A stretch of DNA of 37,313 bases. Source: Verrucomicrobiota bacterium (GTDB lineage Bacteria; Verrucomicrobiota; Verrucomicrobiia; Chthoniobacterales; SZAS-18). The notes under the pieces were generated by a model. That model saw only the letters and a program-made list of their open reading frames with translations. It did not search any database and had not been told where the DNA came from. Position 1 is the stretch's first letter, and the number at the start of each line of letters is the position of its first letter. Made by a program: the position numbers and the translations under genes. The DNA is taken from NCBI GenBank assembly GCA_019241085.1, contig JAFAXH010000165.1, forward strand, positions 1 to 37,313, in the 5' to 3' direction. Positions 6,648-15,466 of the stretch are shown one piece after another.

Positions 6648-7652
6648 ATGAACCCGTTCACCTATTCCCGCGCAACCGACGGCAATGCGGCGCTCAGCGA
6701 ACTCGCCGCAGCCAACGGCCAGGCAAAGTTGCTCGGCGGCGGCACGAACCTGATCGACCTCATGAAGATGGGCGTCGAGCAGCCGAAGAAGCTGATCGAC
6801 ATCAACCGGCTCGCGCCGCTGGCGAAGATCGAGGAACTGCCCGGCGGCGGCTTGCGGCTCGGCGCGCTATCGCGCAACTCCGACGTGGCCGAGCATCCGC
6901 TCGTGCGCGAGCGCTATCCGGTGCTGAGCCAGGCGCTGCTCGCGGGTGCGAGTCCGCAGTTGCGCAACATGGCGACGACGGGCGGCAACTTGTTGCAGCG
7001 GACACGGTGTTATTATTTCTACGACCCGGCGTTTCCGGCGTGCAACAAGCGCCAGCCGGGCAGCGGTTGCGGCGCGCTGGAGGGGTTCAACCGCATTCAC
7101 GCCATCCTCGGCCAGAGCGACCAGTGCATCGCGACGCACCCAAGCGACATGTGCGTGGCGCTGGCCGCGCTCGAGGCCGTCGTGCGCGTGCAAGGGCCGA
7201 AGGGCGAGCGCGAGATTCCGTTTGGCGAGTTCCACACGTTGCCCGGCGAGCATCTGGAAAACGACACGGTGCTCGGCAAGGATGAACTCATCACCGCGGT
7301 CGATCTGCCGGCGGCGCCGTGGGTGAAGCACTCGCACTATTTGAAAGTGCGCGATCGCGCCAGCTACACGTTCGCGCTGGTCAGCGTGGCGGCAGTTTTG
7401 GAGATCGACGGCGGCACGATCAAGCAGGCGCGGATTGCGCTCGGCGGCGTGGCGCACAAGCCGTGGCGCGCGAAGGAAGCCGAGCAAAAACTCGCCGGCA
7501 GCCGCGCCGACGAGGCCGCGTTTCGCGCCGCCGCCGACGCCGCGCTCGCGGGCGCGAAAGGTTACAAATACAACTCCTTCAAAATCGAGCTGGCCAGGCG
7601 CGCCATCGTCCGCGCCCTCGGCACTTTGGCCGGCACTCCGCGTTCGGCTTAA
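6648..7652 (+). CDS. FAD-binding subunit of the molybdenum hydroxylase
   Basis: This 334-residue subunit belongs to the CO dehydrogenase/xanthine dehydrogenase FAD-binding (CoxM/YagS) family. The FAD pyrophosphate loop LLGGGTNLIDLMK is at about 27-39, and a second glycine-rich site, ATTGGNLLQRTRC, lies near 109-121. The segment YYFYDPAFPACNKRQPGSGC resembles the cysteine-rich insert that holds an extra iron-sulfur cluster in PaoB/YagS-like subunits, with several Cys present. The C-terminal CO_deh_flav_C domain (about 220-325) contains ALGGVAHKPWRA. It has no signal peptide of its own, so it probably leaves the cell with the Tat-bearing FeS partner. The gap from the FeS gene is 18 bp. Confidence 0.9.
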   Translation: MNPFTYSRATDGNAALSELAAANGQAKLLGGGTNLIDLMKMGVEQPKKLIDINRLAPLAKIEELPGGGLRLGALSRNSDVAEHPLVRERYPVLSQALLAGASPQLRNMATTGGNLLQRTRCYYFYDPAFPACNKRQPGSGCGALEGFNRIHAILGQSDQCIATHPSDMCVALAALEAVVRVQGPKGEREIPFGEFHTLPGEHLENDTVLGKDELITAVDLPAAPWVKHSHYLKVRDRASYTFALVSVAAVLEIDGGTIKQARIALGGVAHKPWRAKEAEQKLAGSRADEAAFRAAADAALAGAKGYKYNSFKIELARRAIVRALGTLAGTPRSA

Positions 7653-7694
7653 TTTTTAATCCCAAGCTCCGAGAAAGGCATTCCATATTATTTT

Positions 7695-8453
7695 ATGATG
7701 ACCCGTCGCCAAGCATTGAAATCCACGGCGCTCGCCGCAGCCGGACTCGCCGTGGTCGGCAACACTCTCCCGGCGCAAGCGCAAGCGCAGCAGCCCGCGC
7801 CGCCGACGGGGCCGTTCACCCTGCCGCCTTTGCCTTACGCGCCGAATGCGCTCGAACCGCACATCGACGCGCAGACGATGAGCTTGCACCATGACAAGCA
7901 CCATCAGGCTTACGTGAACAATTTGAACATCGCGCTGAAGGATCATCCCGACCTGCAAAAGATGACCGTCGAGGACTTGCTGCGCAAGCTCGACACCTTG
8001 CCGGAAGCGATCCGCACGGCCGTGCGCAACAACGCCGGCGGGCACGCGAACCACACGATGTTTTGGAAGATCATGGCCGCGCCCGGCAAAGGTGGCGGTG
8101 GCAATCCGAGCGGCGAATTGGCCAACGCCATCTTCGCGGACCTCGGCGGCGTGGATAAGCTAAAGACTGCTTTCAACGAAGCCGGCACGAAAGTCTTCGG
8201 CAGCGGCTGGGTTTTCGTGGCGGTTGATCCGAAGGAAAACCACAAGCTCAAGCTCGTCTCGAAGCCGAACCAGGACAGCGTGCTGACCGACGGCATGGTG
8301 CCATTGTTCGGCAACGACGTGTGGGAGCACGCGTATTATTTGAAATACCAAAACAAACGCGCGGACTATCTCACGGCTTGGTGGAACGTGCTGGCGTGGG
8401 ACGCCGTGGCGGCGCGTTACTCGGGCATCAAGGCGGGCAAGGTGACGCTATGA
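7695..8453 (+). CDS. Tat-exported superoxide dismutase, Mn type
   Basis: This 252-residue protein would convert superoxide to oxygen and hydrogen peroxide. A twin-arginine leader occupies residues 1-29 (TRRQALKSTALAAAG, then a likely cut after AQA). The Fe/Mn SOD fold follows with all four metal ligands: His65 (HHDKHH), His120 (GGHANH), Asp208 and His212 (DVWEHAYY). Gly116 together with Gln193 in NQDS favours manganese over iron. The gene sits inside the hydroxylase operon, between the FAD and the first molybdopterin subunit. Its stop overlaps the next start as ATGA, so it belongs to the operon by structure and by translation. ATG codons at 7695 and 7698 are both possible starts. Confidence 0.93.
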   Translation: MMTRRQALKSTALAAAGLAVVGNTLPAQAQAQQPAPPTGPFTLPPLPYAPNALEPHIDAQTMSLHHDKHHQAYVNNLNIALKDHPDLQKMTVEDLLRKLDTLPEAIRTAVRNNAGGHANHTMFWKIMAAPGKGGGGNPSGELANAIFADLGGVDKLKTAFNEAGTKVFGSGWVFVAVDPKENHKLKLVSKPNQDSVLTDGMVPLFGNDVWEHAYYLKYQNKRADYLTAWWNVLAWDAVAARYSGIKAGKVTL

Positions 8454-10690
8454 CGAACACCCTCGTCGGCAAGCCCGTTGACCGCGTCGATGGCCGGCTG
8501 AAGGTCACCGGCGGCGCGCGTTATTCCGCGGAGTTCAACGCGGCCGGCTTGTTGCACGCGGCGCTGGTGCTGAGCACCGTTTCCAAGGGAAAAATCACCG
8601 CCATCGACACCGCCGCGGCGGAAGCTGCGCCGGGCGTGCGCAGCGTGTTGACGCATCGGAACGCGCCAAAGTTAAAGGAGCCGAAACCCGACTTTGCAAA
8701 CGGCGGCGGCATCCGCAACGAGGAGCGCATTCCGCTGAGCGACGACAAGATTGGTTACGGCGGGCAATACGTCGCGCTCGTCGTGGCAGACACGTTCGAG
8801 CGCGCGGCGCACGCGGCGAGCCTGGTGCGCGTGAGCTACGCCGCCGAGCCGCCGGAGTTGAACAAAGAGCAGGCGAGCGCGACCAAACGCAAGCCGAAGG
8901 AAAACGACCAGGGCGAGAAGACGCAGCTCAAGAAAGGCGATGTCGCCGCGGCGTTGGCCGACGCCAGCTTGGTGAAGATCGAAGCGACCTACGAGACGCC
9001 GACGGAAACGCACAATCCGATGGAGCCGTCGGCCACGGTGGCCATGTGGGAAGGCGAGGACCGGCTGGTGGTTTTTGATGCAACGCAATACGTCAAAGGC
9101 ACGCAGGACGTGGTTGCCCAAGCATTCGGATTGCAGCGCGCGCAGGTGCGCGTGATTTGCCCGTTCGTCGGCGGCGGCTTCGGTTGCAAAGGCGCCGTCT
9201 GGCCGCACACGATCCTCGCGGCGATGGCGGCGAAGGTGGTCAAGGCGCCGGTGAAATTGTCCCTCTCGCGGCACGCGATGTTCAGCGGCACCGGCCACCG
9301 CACGCCGACGACGCAGAAGGTCGCGCTCGCAGCCAGCCGCGACGGCAAATTGCACGCGATCCGGCACCACGTGGAAACGCTGATGTCGCCGTTCGGCGAA
9401 TTTGTCGAGACCTGCGGCGCGCGTTCGACCGGCGTGATGTATGCGAGTCCGGCGATCGAGGTCGAGGAGACGCTCTACGAAGTGAACGTCGCGCCGCCGA
9501 CGTTCATGCGCGCGCCCGGCGAGTGTCCGGGCACCTACGCGCTCGAGTGCGCGCTGGACGAACTTTCCTACGCGTTGAAGATGGACCCGGTCGCGTTGCG
9601 CCTCGCCAATCACGCCGACAATCATCCGTTCAAAAACAAGCCGTTCAGCGCGAAACATCTGAAGGAAGCCTACGCGCTCGGCGCGGAAAAATTCGGCTGG
9701 TCACGCCGCAAGCCCGAGCCGCGCGCGATGCGCGACGGCCCATTGCTCGTCGGCTGGGGCATGGCAACGGCGACCTATCCCGGCTACAAAATGAATGCCG
9801 AAGCCAAGGCGCGGCTCAACGCCGACGGCACCGCGCGCGTGCAATGCGCCACGCACGATCTCGGCACGGGCGCTTACACGATCTTCACCCAGATCAGCGC
9901 GCAGACGCTCGGCGTGCCGTTGGAAAAAGTGACGTTTGAACTCGGCAGCTCCGACCTGCCGTTTGGCCCGGTCGCCGGCGGCTCGAACTCGACCGCCACG
10001 GTCGGCTCGGCGATTTACGACGCCGCGCAGGATTTGCACAACCAGCTCATCGCGCTCGCCGTGCTCGATCCGCAATCGCCTTTGCGCGGACTCAATCCGG
10101 GCGATGTCGCGCTCGCCGCGCCCGGCCAGCTCGGCTCGAAAAGCCAGCCGGCGAAGACCGATTCCTTCGCCGAAATTTTGCGCCGCGCGGGCAAGGAATT
10201 TGTCGAAGGCGAAGCCAGGATGAAACCGGAATCAAAGGAAGCGCCGCCGTTTGAATTTCAATCGTTCGGCGCGCATTTCGTCGAAGTCAAAATCGATCCC
10301 GCCGTGCCGCGGGTGCAAGTCTCGCGCGTCGTCAGCGTGATGAATTGCGGCCAGATCATCAACCCCAAGACCGCGCGCAGCCAGGTGCTCGGCGGCGTCA
10401 TCATGGGCATCGGCATGGCGTTGGAAGAAGAGACCGTTTACGATCCGCCGACCGGCCTGCCGGTGACGCGCAATCTCGCCGATTATCATGTGCCGGTGAA
10501 CGCCGACGCGCCCAGCGTCGAGGCGTATTTTGTCGGCGAGCCCGATTACCATTTCAACCCGCTCGGCGCGCGCGGCCTCGGCGAAATCGGCATCACCGGC
10601 GCCGCCGCCGCCGTGGCCAACGCCGTCTTCCACGCGACCGGCCAGCGGGTGCGCGATCTGCCGATCACGCCCGATAAATTATTGATCTAA
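8450..10690 (+). CDS. Molybdopterin-binding subunit 1 of the hydroxylase
   Basis: This 746-residue catalytic subunit of the xanthine dehydrogenase/aldehyde oxidoreductase family would hydroxylate an aldehyde or N-heterocycle at the Mo centre. The N-terminal hammerhead domain (about 15-125) starts with VDRVDGRLKVTGGARYSAEF. The MoCo domain has GGGFGCKG near 240 and FMRAPGECPGTYALE near 350. The C-terminal LGEIGITG carries the catalytic base, Glu712. The start at 8450 (ATGA overlap with the SOD stop) is clear. The substrate cannot be read, but the closest architecture is the periplasmic PaoC/YagR or isoquinoline oxidoreductase type. A paralogous gene follows 18 bp later. Confidence 0.92.
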   Translation: MTNTLVGKPVDRVDGRLKVTGGARYSAEFNAAGLLHAALVLSTVSKGKITAIDTAAAEAAPGVRSVLTHRNAPKLKEPKPDFANGGGIRNEERIPLSDDKIGYGGQYVALVVADTFERAAHAASLVRVSYAAEPPELNKEQASATKRKPKENDQGEKTQLKKGDVAAALADASLVKIEATYETPTETHNPMEPSATVAMWEGEDRLVVFDATQYVKGTQDVVAQAFGLQRAQVRVICPFVGGGFGCKGAVWPHTILAAMAAKVVKAPVKLSLSRHAMFSGTGHRTPTTQKVALAASRDGKLHAIRHHVETLMSPFGEFVETCGARSTGVMYASPAIEVEETLYEVNVAPPTFMRAPGECPGTYALECALDELSYALKMDPVALRLANHADNHPFKNKPFSAKHLKEAYALGAEKFGWSRRKPEPRAMRDGPLLVGWGMATATYPGYKMNAEAKARLNADGTARVQCATHDLGTGAYTIFTQISAQTLGVPLEKVTFELGSSDLPFGPVAGGSNSTATVGSAIYDAAQDLHNQLIALAVLDPQSPLRGLNPGDVALAAPGQLGSKSQPAKTDSFAEILRRAGKEFVEGEARMKPESKEAPPFEFQSFGAHFVEVKIDPAVPRVQVSRVVSVMNCGQIINPKTARSQVLGGVIMGIGMALEEETVYDPPTGLPVTRNLADYHVPVNADAPSVEAYFVGEPDYHFNPLGARGLGEIGITGAAAAVANAVFHATGQRVRDLPITPDKLLI

Positions 10691-10708
10691 AACCTCGCTG
10701 CTCAACTT

Positions 10709-12973
10709 GTGAATACTCCCTCCATCGGCCAGCCGCTTGATCGCATCGACGGCTGGCTCAAAGTCACCGGCGGCGCGCGTTATTCCGCCGAGATTCCCGT
10801 GTCCGGCGTCGTGCATGGCGTGCTCATTCGCAGCACGATTGCCAACGGCCGAGTCGCCGCGATGGACATCGCCGCGGCGGAAAAATTGCCCGGCGTGCTG
10901 GCGGTGCTGACGCCGTTCAACGCGCCGCGGCTGCCCGACAAACCGGGCGGCGTCAACGATCCCCGCGGCGGCCGGCGCATCAGCGTGCTGCAAAACGACC
11001 GGGTGTTTTATTACAATCAACCCATCGGCGTCGCGCTCGCGGAGACCTTCGAGCGCGCGGTCCACGCCGCCGAGTTAGTGAACGTGCGCTACGACGAGCA
11101 GCCGCCGCTCGTGGACTTGTTGTCGAACGAAAGCCGCGCCTACGCGCCGCGCCCGCCCATCTCACGCGACCGTCCGGTCGATCAAAGCCGCGGCGACGCC
11201 GCCTCCGCGCTTGCCGACGCCGCGGCGCGGGTGGAAACGACCTACTTCGAGCCGGTCGAAAATCACAACCCGATGGAGCCGCACGCCACGACGGCGGTGT
11301 GGGAAACGCCGGAGCGGCTGACGGTTTACGACGCGACGCAGGGCATTCACAACACGCGCCATCGGCTGGCCAACATCTTCGGCCTGCCGCCGGATCACGT
11401 CCGCGTCATCTGCTACTTTTTAGGCGGCGGCTTCGGCAGCAAAGGCCCGGTCTGGGAGCACACGGCGCTGGCGGCGTTGTGCGCGCAGAAGCTCGGCCGG
11501 CCGGTGAAAATCGCGCTCAGCCGGCAGGGCATGTTCAATAACACCGGCTTCCGGCCGGAGCTGTATCAGCGCATCGCGTTTGGCGCGGACGCCGACGGCC
11601 GGCTCGTCGCGCAGCGGCACGAATGTTTGCAGCACAACTCGATGATCGACGAGTTCGTCGAGTCGGCCTCGGTGGTCACGCGGATGCTCTATCAATGTCC
11701 GCACAATTATTCGTCGCACCGGCTCGTGCGGTTGAACATCGGCACGCCGAGCTACATGCGCGCGCCCGGCGAAGCGAGCGGCACGTTCGCGCTCGAGGGC
11801 GGGATGGACGAGCTGGCTTACGAATTGAAAATCGACCCGGTCGAGTTCCGCCTGCGCAATCACGCCGACACCGATCCGAGCGAAAACGACAAGCCGTGGT
11901 CGAGCAAGCATTTGAAGGAATGCTACCAGCTTGGCGCGGAAAAATTCGGCTGGGCCAAACACAACCCGCATCCGCGCTCGATGCGCACCGCCGACGGCCG
12001 CTGGCTGGTCGGCTACGGCATGGCGACGGCTTCGTATCCGACGCGACGCAGCCCGTCGAGCGCCGTCGCGCGGCTGCTCGCCGACGGCACCGCGCTCGTG
12101 CAGGCGGGCACGCAAGACCTCGGCACGGGCACTTATACGATCATGACCCAAATCGCGGCTGACGCGCTCGGGTTGCCGGTGTGGAAAATCCGCTTCGAGT
12201 TGGGCGACACGCTCTTTCCCGAGACGCCAGGCTCGGGTGGCTCGCAGACGGCGGCGAGCACCGGCTCGGCGGTTTTCAACGCTTGCACGGCGTTGAAACA
12301 ACGGCTCGTCGAACTCGCGGTCAACGACCTGCGCTCGCCGCTGCACGGCAAGTCTCCGGGCGATGTGAACGTCGTAAACGGCCGGATCCAGTTGGTAGAT
12401 TTCTCTGTCAATGGCGGCAGCGAACCGCGTCAGGACAACTGGATCGGCGAAACGTTTGCCGACGTGGTGCAACGCACCGGTCAGCCGTTTGTCGAAGTCA
12501 AGGCGGACTTCAAACCGGCCAACGGCGAGAAGTTTTCGATGCACTCGTTTGGCGCGCAATTCTGCGAGGTCCACGTCGATTCCGACCTCGGCCGCATCCG
12601 CGTCGCGCGCTGGACGGGCGTCTTCGCGCCGGGCAAGATTTTGAACGCCAAAACCGCCCGCTCGCAACTCATCGGCGGCATCATCTATGGCATCGGCATG
12701 GCGTTGCTCGAAGAGACGGTTTACGACAAACGCGACGGCCGCATCGTCAATCCAAATCTCGCGGAATACCATGTGCCGGTGAACGCCGACGTGCCGCAAA
12801 TGGAGATTGCGTTTGTCGAAGAGGAAGACCCGCACATCAATCCCATCGGCGTCAAAGGCATCGGCGAAATCGGCATCACCGGCGTGTGCGCCGCGCTGGC
12901 CAACGCGGTGTTTCACGCCACGGGCAAACGGGTGCGCGAGTTGCCGATCACGCTCGACAAATTGCTGGGTTGA
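10709..12973 (+). CDS. Molybdopterin-binding subunit 2 (paralogue)
   Basis: This is a second complete molybdopterin subunit, 754 residues, clearly a paralogue of the one upstream: the two begin with nearly the same block (LDRIDGWLKVTGGARYSAE) and end with the same LPIT-DKLL segment. It has GGGFGSKG, FMRAPGE-like YMRAPGEASGTFALEG, and the catalytic Glu720 in GIGEIGITG. It starts at a GTG (10709). Differences in the substrate channel are likely, because the first domain and the central MoCo loops diverge while the catalytic residues are kept. Only one FeS and one FAD gene are present, so the two copies either share those partners or form a mixed complex. Confidence 0.9.
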   Translation: MNTPSIGQPLDRIDGWLKVTGGARYSAEIPVSGVVHGVLIRSTIANGRVAAMDIAAAEKLPGVLAVLTPFNAPRLPDKPGGVNDPRGGRRISVLQNDRVFYYNQPIGVALAETFERAVHAAELVNVRYDEQPPLVDLLSNESRAYAPRPPISRDRPVDQSRGDAASALADAAARVETTYFEPVENHNPMEPHATTAVWETPERLTVYDATQGIHNTRHRLANIFGLPPDHVRVICYFLGGGFGSKGPVWEHTALAALCAQKLGRPVKIALSRQGMFNNTGFRPELYQRIAFGADADGRLVAQRHECLQHNSMIDEFVESASVVTRMLYQCPHNYSSHRLVRLNIGTPSYMRAPGEASGTFALEGGMDELAYELKIDPVEFRLRNHADTDPSENDKPWSSKHLKECYQLGAEKFGWAKHNPHPRSMRTADGRWLVGYGMATASYPTRRSPSSAVARLLADGTALVQAGTQDLGTGTYTIMTQIAADALGLPVWKIRFELGDTLFPETPGSGGSQTAASTGSAVFNACTALKQRLVELAVNDLRSPLHGKSPGDVNVVNGRIQLVDFSVNGGSEPRQDNWIGETFADVVQRTGQPFVEVKADFKPANGEKFSMHSFGAQFCEVHVDSDLGRIRVARWTGVFAPGKILNAKTARSQLIGGIIYGIGMALLEETVYDKRDGRIVNPNLAEYHVPVNADVPQMEIAFVEEEDPHINPIGVKGIGEIGITGVCAALANAVFHATGKRVRELPITLDKLLG

Positions 12974-12974
12974 A

Positions 12975-14135
12975 ATGAACGAATTCCAGGCGTTGCTCGC
13001 CGCGGCGGCCGAGTTGCGCGCTGCGCGCCGGCGGGCGCTGCTGGCGACCATCGTGCGCACCCGCGGCTCGACGTATCGCCGGCCAGGCGCGCGGCTTTTG
13101 CTCGATGAAAACGGCTGGCGCGCCGGCACGGTTTCCGGCGGTTGTCTGGAAGCCGAGTTGCTGGAAAGCGCGTGGCAGCGCGTGACGGCAAACGGCGGCC
13201 GGCCCGTCGCGTTGGAATACGACACGGTGCGCGACGGCGACCTGCTCTGGGGCCACGGCTCCGGCTGCGGCGGCGCGGCGACGGTGCTGCTGGAATTTCT
13301 GCCTCCCGAAGCGCCGGCGGACGTGTTGACATTTCTCGCCGATTGCCGCGCTCGCCGACAAGGCGCTGCGGTGATGACGGTCGTGCGCAGCGACGATGAA
13401 GAATTGCCCGTGGGCGAGCGATTGGGTTTGGCGGCGGATGGTCGCGCGGAATTGGGAAATCATCGCCGACTGCTGCCGGGCGCGCGCGCGGCGTTGCGCG
13501 CGCAACGGTCGCGCTCGGTCGCGCTCGACGGCGCGGGCGAGGACGCGGTGGAAGCCTTCGCCGAATACGTCCCGCCGCCGCCGGCGCTCGTCATCTTCGG
13601 CACCGGTCACGACGCCGTTCCCGTCGTGCGGCTGGCGCGTTCGCTCGGCTGGCGCGTCACCGTCGGCGGCCGGCGCGGCACACACGGCGCGGCGCAAACT
13701 CTGGCGGCGCTGGCCGATGATTTTCAATCGGCCGCAGCCGTTGCGGAAGCCGTGCAAGCCGACACGCTCGCGCTGGTGATGACGCATCATTACCTCGAAG
13801 ACTTGTCGCTCCTGCAAACCTTGATCCAGCGCGCGCCGCGTTACCTTGGCCTGCTCGGCCCCGCCGCGCGCCGCGACCGGCTGCTGCGCGATTTGCGCAA
13901 GTTGATGCCCGCTGCCACGGCCTTGCCGCTGCCGCGCTTGCACGCGCCCGCCGGCCTGGACCTCGGCGCGGAAAGTCCGGAGGAAATCGCGCTGTCCATC
14001 GTGGCTGAAATGCAAGCCGTGCTCGCCGGTCGCGTGGGCGGCTCGTTGTGCGTCAGCCAGCAACCGATTCACCCGCCGGCGGCTGAGACGCGCGCTTTGG
14101 ACGAGCCGGAGGAATGCGGCTCGGCTGCGGCGTGA
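12975..14135 (+). CDS. xdhC: XdhC/CoxI-family molybdenum cofactor maturation protein
   Basis: This 386-residue protein of the XdhC/CoxI/PaoD group binds the molybdenum cofactor, aids its sulfuration and hands it to the apo-hydroxylase. The N-terminal XdhC_CoxI part contains TIVRTRGSTYRRPGAR and SGGCLEAEL, with a later GSGCGG block. The C-terminal Rossmann part begins VIFGTGHDAVPVVRLARSLGW (about 200-220) and includes MTHHYLEDLSLLQ and YLGLLGPAARRDRLL. The ATG at 12975 follows the stop of the second molybdopterin subunit by one base. The last 30 or so residues are a loose extension. It sits where such chaperones usually do, right after the Mo subunits. Confidence 0.88.
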   Translation: MNEFQALLAAAAELRAARRRALLATIVRTRGSTYRRPGARLLLDENGWRAGTVSGGCLEAELLESAWQRVTANGGRPVALEYDTVRDGDLLWGHGSGCGGAATVLLEFLPPEAPADVLTFLADCRARRQGAAVMTVVRSDDEELPVGERLGLAADGRAELGNHRRLLPGARAALRAQRSRSVALDGAGEDAVEAFAEYVPPPPALVIFGTGHDAVPVVRLARSLGWRVTVGGRRGTHGAAQTLAALADDFQSAAAVAEAVQADTLALVMTHHYLEDLSLLQTLIQRAPRYLGLLGPAARRDRLLRDLRKLMPAATALPLPRLHAPAGLDLGAESPEEIALSIVAEMQAVLAGRVGGSLCVSQQPIHPPAAETRALDEPEECGSAAA

Positions 14136-14147
14136 TCCGAAGCCGCC

Positions 14148-14771
14148 ATGTCCGGGTCGATCGACAACGCTGGCGCGATCCTGCTGGCCGCAGGCGCGTC
14201 CACCCGCTTGGGCCAGCCGAAGCAGTTGCTCCCGTTTCGCGGCGGCACGTTGCTCGGGCACGTGTGCCGCATGGCGCGCGCGGCGGGCTGCGCGCCAGTC
14301 GTGGTCGTGCTCGGCGCGGAAGCGGCGCGGTGCGCGGCGGCTTTGCGAAAAGAAGTGCCCGCCGACAACGCGATGGCGCAGACGGTGGAATGCGCGGCTT
14401 GGGTCAACGGCATGGGCGCTTCGCTGAAGGCGGGCCTGCGCGCATTGTGCGACCTTGCGCCCGCCTGTGCGGAAGCCGTCGTGCTGCTCTGCGACCAGCC
14501 GCTCGTCACGCCGGATTTGCTGCGCGCGCTGTGGCTCGCCCGACGCACGCGCGGCGCGCCGGCGGCAGCTTGCCGTTACGACGGCACGGTCGGTCCGCCG
14601 GCGGTTTTTGGCCGGGAAATTTTCTCCGAAATCGCCGCGTTGCCCGATGCAGCCGGCGCGCGGTCGCTGCTGACCCGGCACGCGTTGGCGGGCACGCTGG
14701 CCTGCGTCGATTTTCCCGACGGCACGCTTGACGTGGACACACCCGCCGACGCCGCGCGGCTGCGGGCGTAA
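14148..14771 (+). CDS. mocA: MocA-type molybdenum cofactor cytidylyltransferase/NTP transferase
   Basis: This 207-residue nucleotidyltransferase has the GlmU/MobA-like fold. The nucleotide loop is LLAAGASTRLGQPKQLLPF at 12-30, and the metal-binding CDQPLVTPDLL follows near 117-127. A family-typical VNGMGASLKAGL lies between them. The C-terminus reads LDVDTPADAARL. MocA converts molybdopterin-Mo to the cytidine dinucleotide form used by PaoABC- and xanthine-dehydrogenase-like bacterial enzymes, so the gene would complete the cofactor supply for this operon. The gap from xdhC is 12 bp. The CTP specificity is inferred from context; a GTP-specific MobA is less likely because its usual motif spacing is different. 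Confidence 0.85.
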   Translation: MSGSIDNAGAILLAAGASTRLGQPKQLLPFRGGTLLGHVCRMARAAGCAPVVVVLGAEAARCAAALRKEVPADNAMAQTVECAAWVNGMGASLKAGLRALCDLAPACAEAVVLLCDQPLVTPDLLRALWLARRTRGAPAAACRYDGTVGPPAVFGREIFSEIAALPDAAGARSLLTRHALAGTLACVDFPDGTLDVDTPADAARLRA

Positions 14772-14804
14772 ATCCCCTTTCTCCCACCGAACAACGGGTT
14801 GCGC

Positions 14805-14834
14805 TTGACGTGCTTGCGTCGGGCTGGGTAACGT
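14805..14834 (+). promoter_or_regulatory. Possible sigma-70-type promoter before doxX
   Basis: TTGACG at 14805-14810 is followed after 18 bp by TAACGT (14829-14834). It lies about 90 bp upstream of the DoxX start, in a 149-bp gap after mocA. This is a motif match only. Confidence 0.3.
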
Positions 14835-14920
14835 GCGCCACGCGCGGCGATGTCGCCGTGGCAGTCCCCTCTCGCTCCCCATTTCATTGTGTCGTTCACG
14901 TCATCAACTTACCACCCACC

Positions 14921-15358
14921 ATGCTGACCAAGATTTTCGGAACTTTCATCGCGGGTCGTGCCGCCGTCGGTTTGCTCGTCATTCGCCTTATCCTCGGCTC
15001 AGGGCTGGCGATGCACGGCTGGGGCAAGATTCAAAATCCGATGCACTGGATGGACAAGATGCCGGCGCCGGCGCCCGGCGTGTTGCAACTGCTCGCCGCA
15101 GTCAGTGAATTCGGCGGCGGCCTCGCGCTTGTCTTTGGTCTGCTGACGCCGCTGGCTTGCCTGGGCATCATTTGCACCATGCTCACGGCAGCCGCCAAGG
15201 TGCCGCCGCCGGACAAAGCTTACTTGAACCTGATCGCCGCCCCTGGATACGAATTGCTCGGCCACTACTTCGCCGCCGCGCTCGGTCTGCTGCTCACCGG
15301 CCCCGGCGTTTTGTCGCTCGACGCCTTGCTCTTCGGCAAGTCGCCACGGCGGTATTGA
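14921..15358 (+). CDS. DoxX family membrane protein
   Basis: This 145-residue inner-membrane protein has four hydrophobic segments and the DoxX pattern: RLILGSGLAMHGWGKI in the first helix pair, FGGGLALVFGLLTPLA in the middle, and ELLGHYFAAALGLLLTGPG near the end. DoxX-like proteins are linked to quinone or redox functions and to oxidative stress defence, but the biochemical role is not settled for this branch. The gene follows the molybdenum operon with a gap of 149 bp and a possible promoter of its own. Proximity to a periplasmic SOD and an oxidase-like complex fits a redox role; this is inference. Confidence 0.8.
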   Translation: MLTKIFGTFIAGRAAVGLLVIRLILGSGLAMHGWGKIQNPMHWMDKMPAPAPGVLQLLAAVSEFGGGLALVFGLLTPLACLGIICTMLTAAAKVPPPDKAYLNLIAAPGYELLGHYFAAALGLLLTGPGVLSLDALLFGKSPRRY

Positions 15359-15466
15359 CCACCTCCGCCGCCGCGCGGGCGGCATGGCGCGGAACTGGCT
15401 CCTTTGACATGACTCCGGTGATTGCTGGAATGGCGCTGCCGCCATGCCGCCGCTGGAGTCGTGCGC

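Noticed and set aside
11420..13225. 601-residue open frame on the minus strand across the second molybdopterin subunit
   Set aside because: It is antisense to a clear gene, rich in Arg/Ala/His as expected of high-GC shadow frames, and has no family motif.
12948..14882. 644-residue open frame on the minus strand across xdhC and mocA
   Set aside because: Same reason: the plus-strand genes are clear and the frame has Arg/Gln-rich shadow composition.
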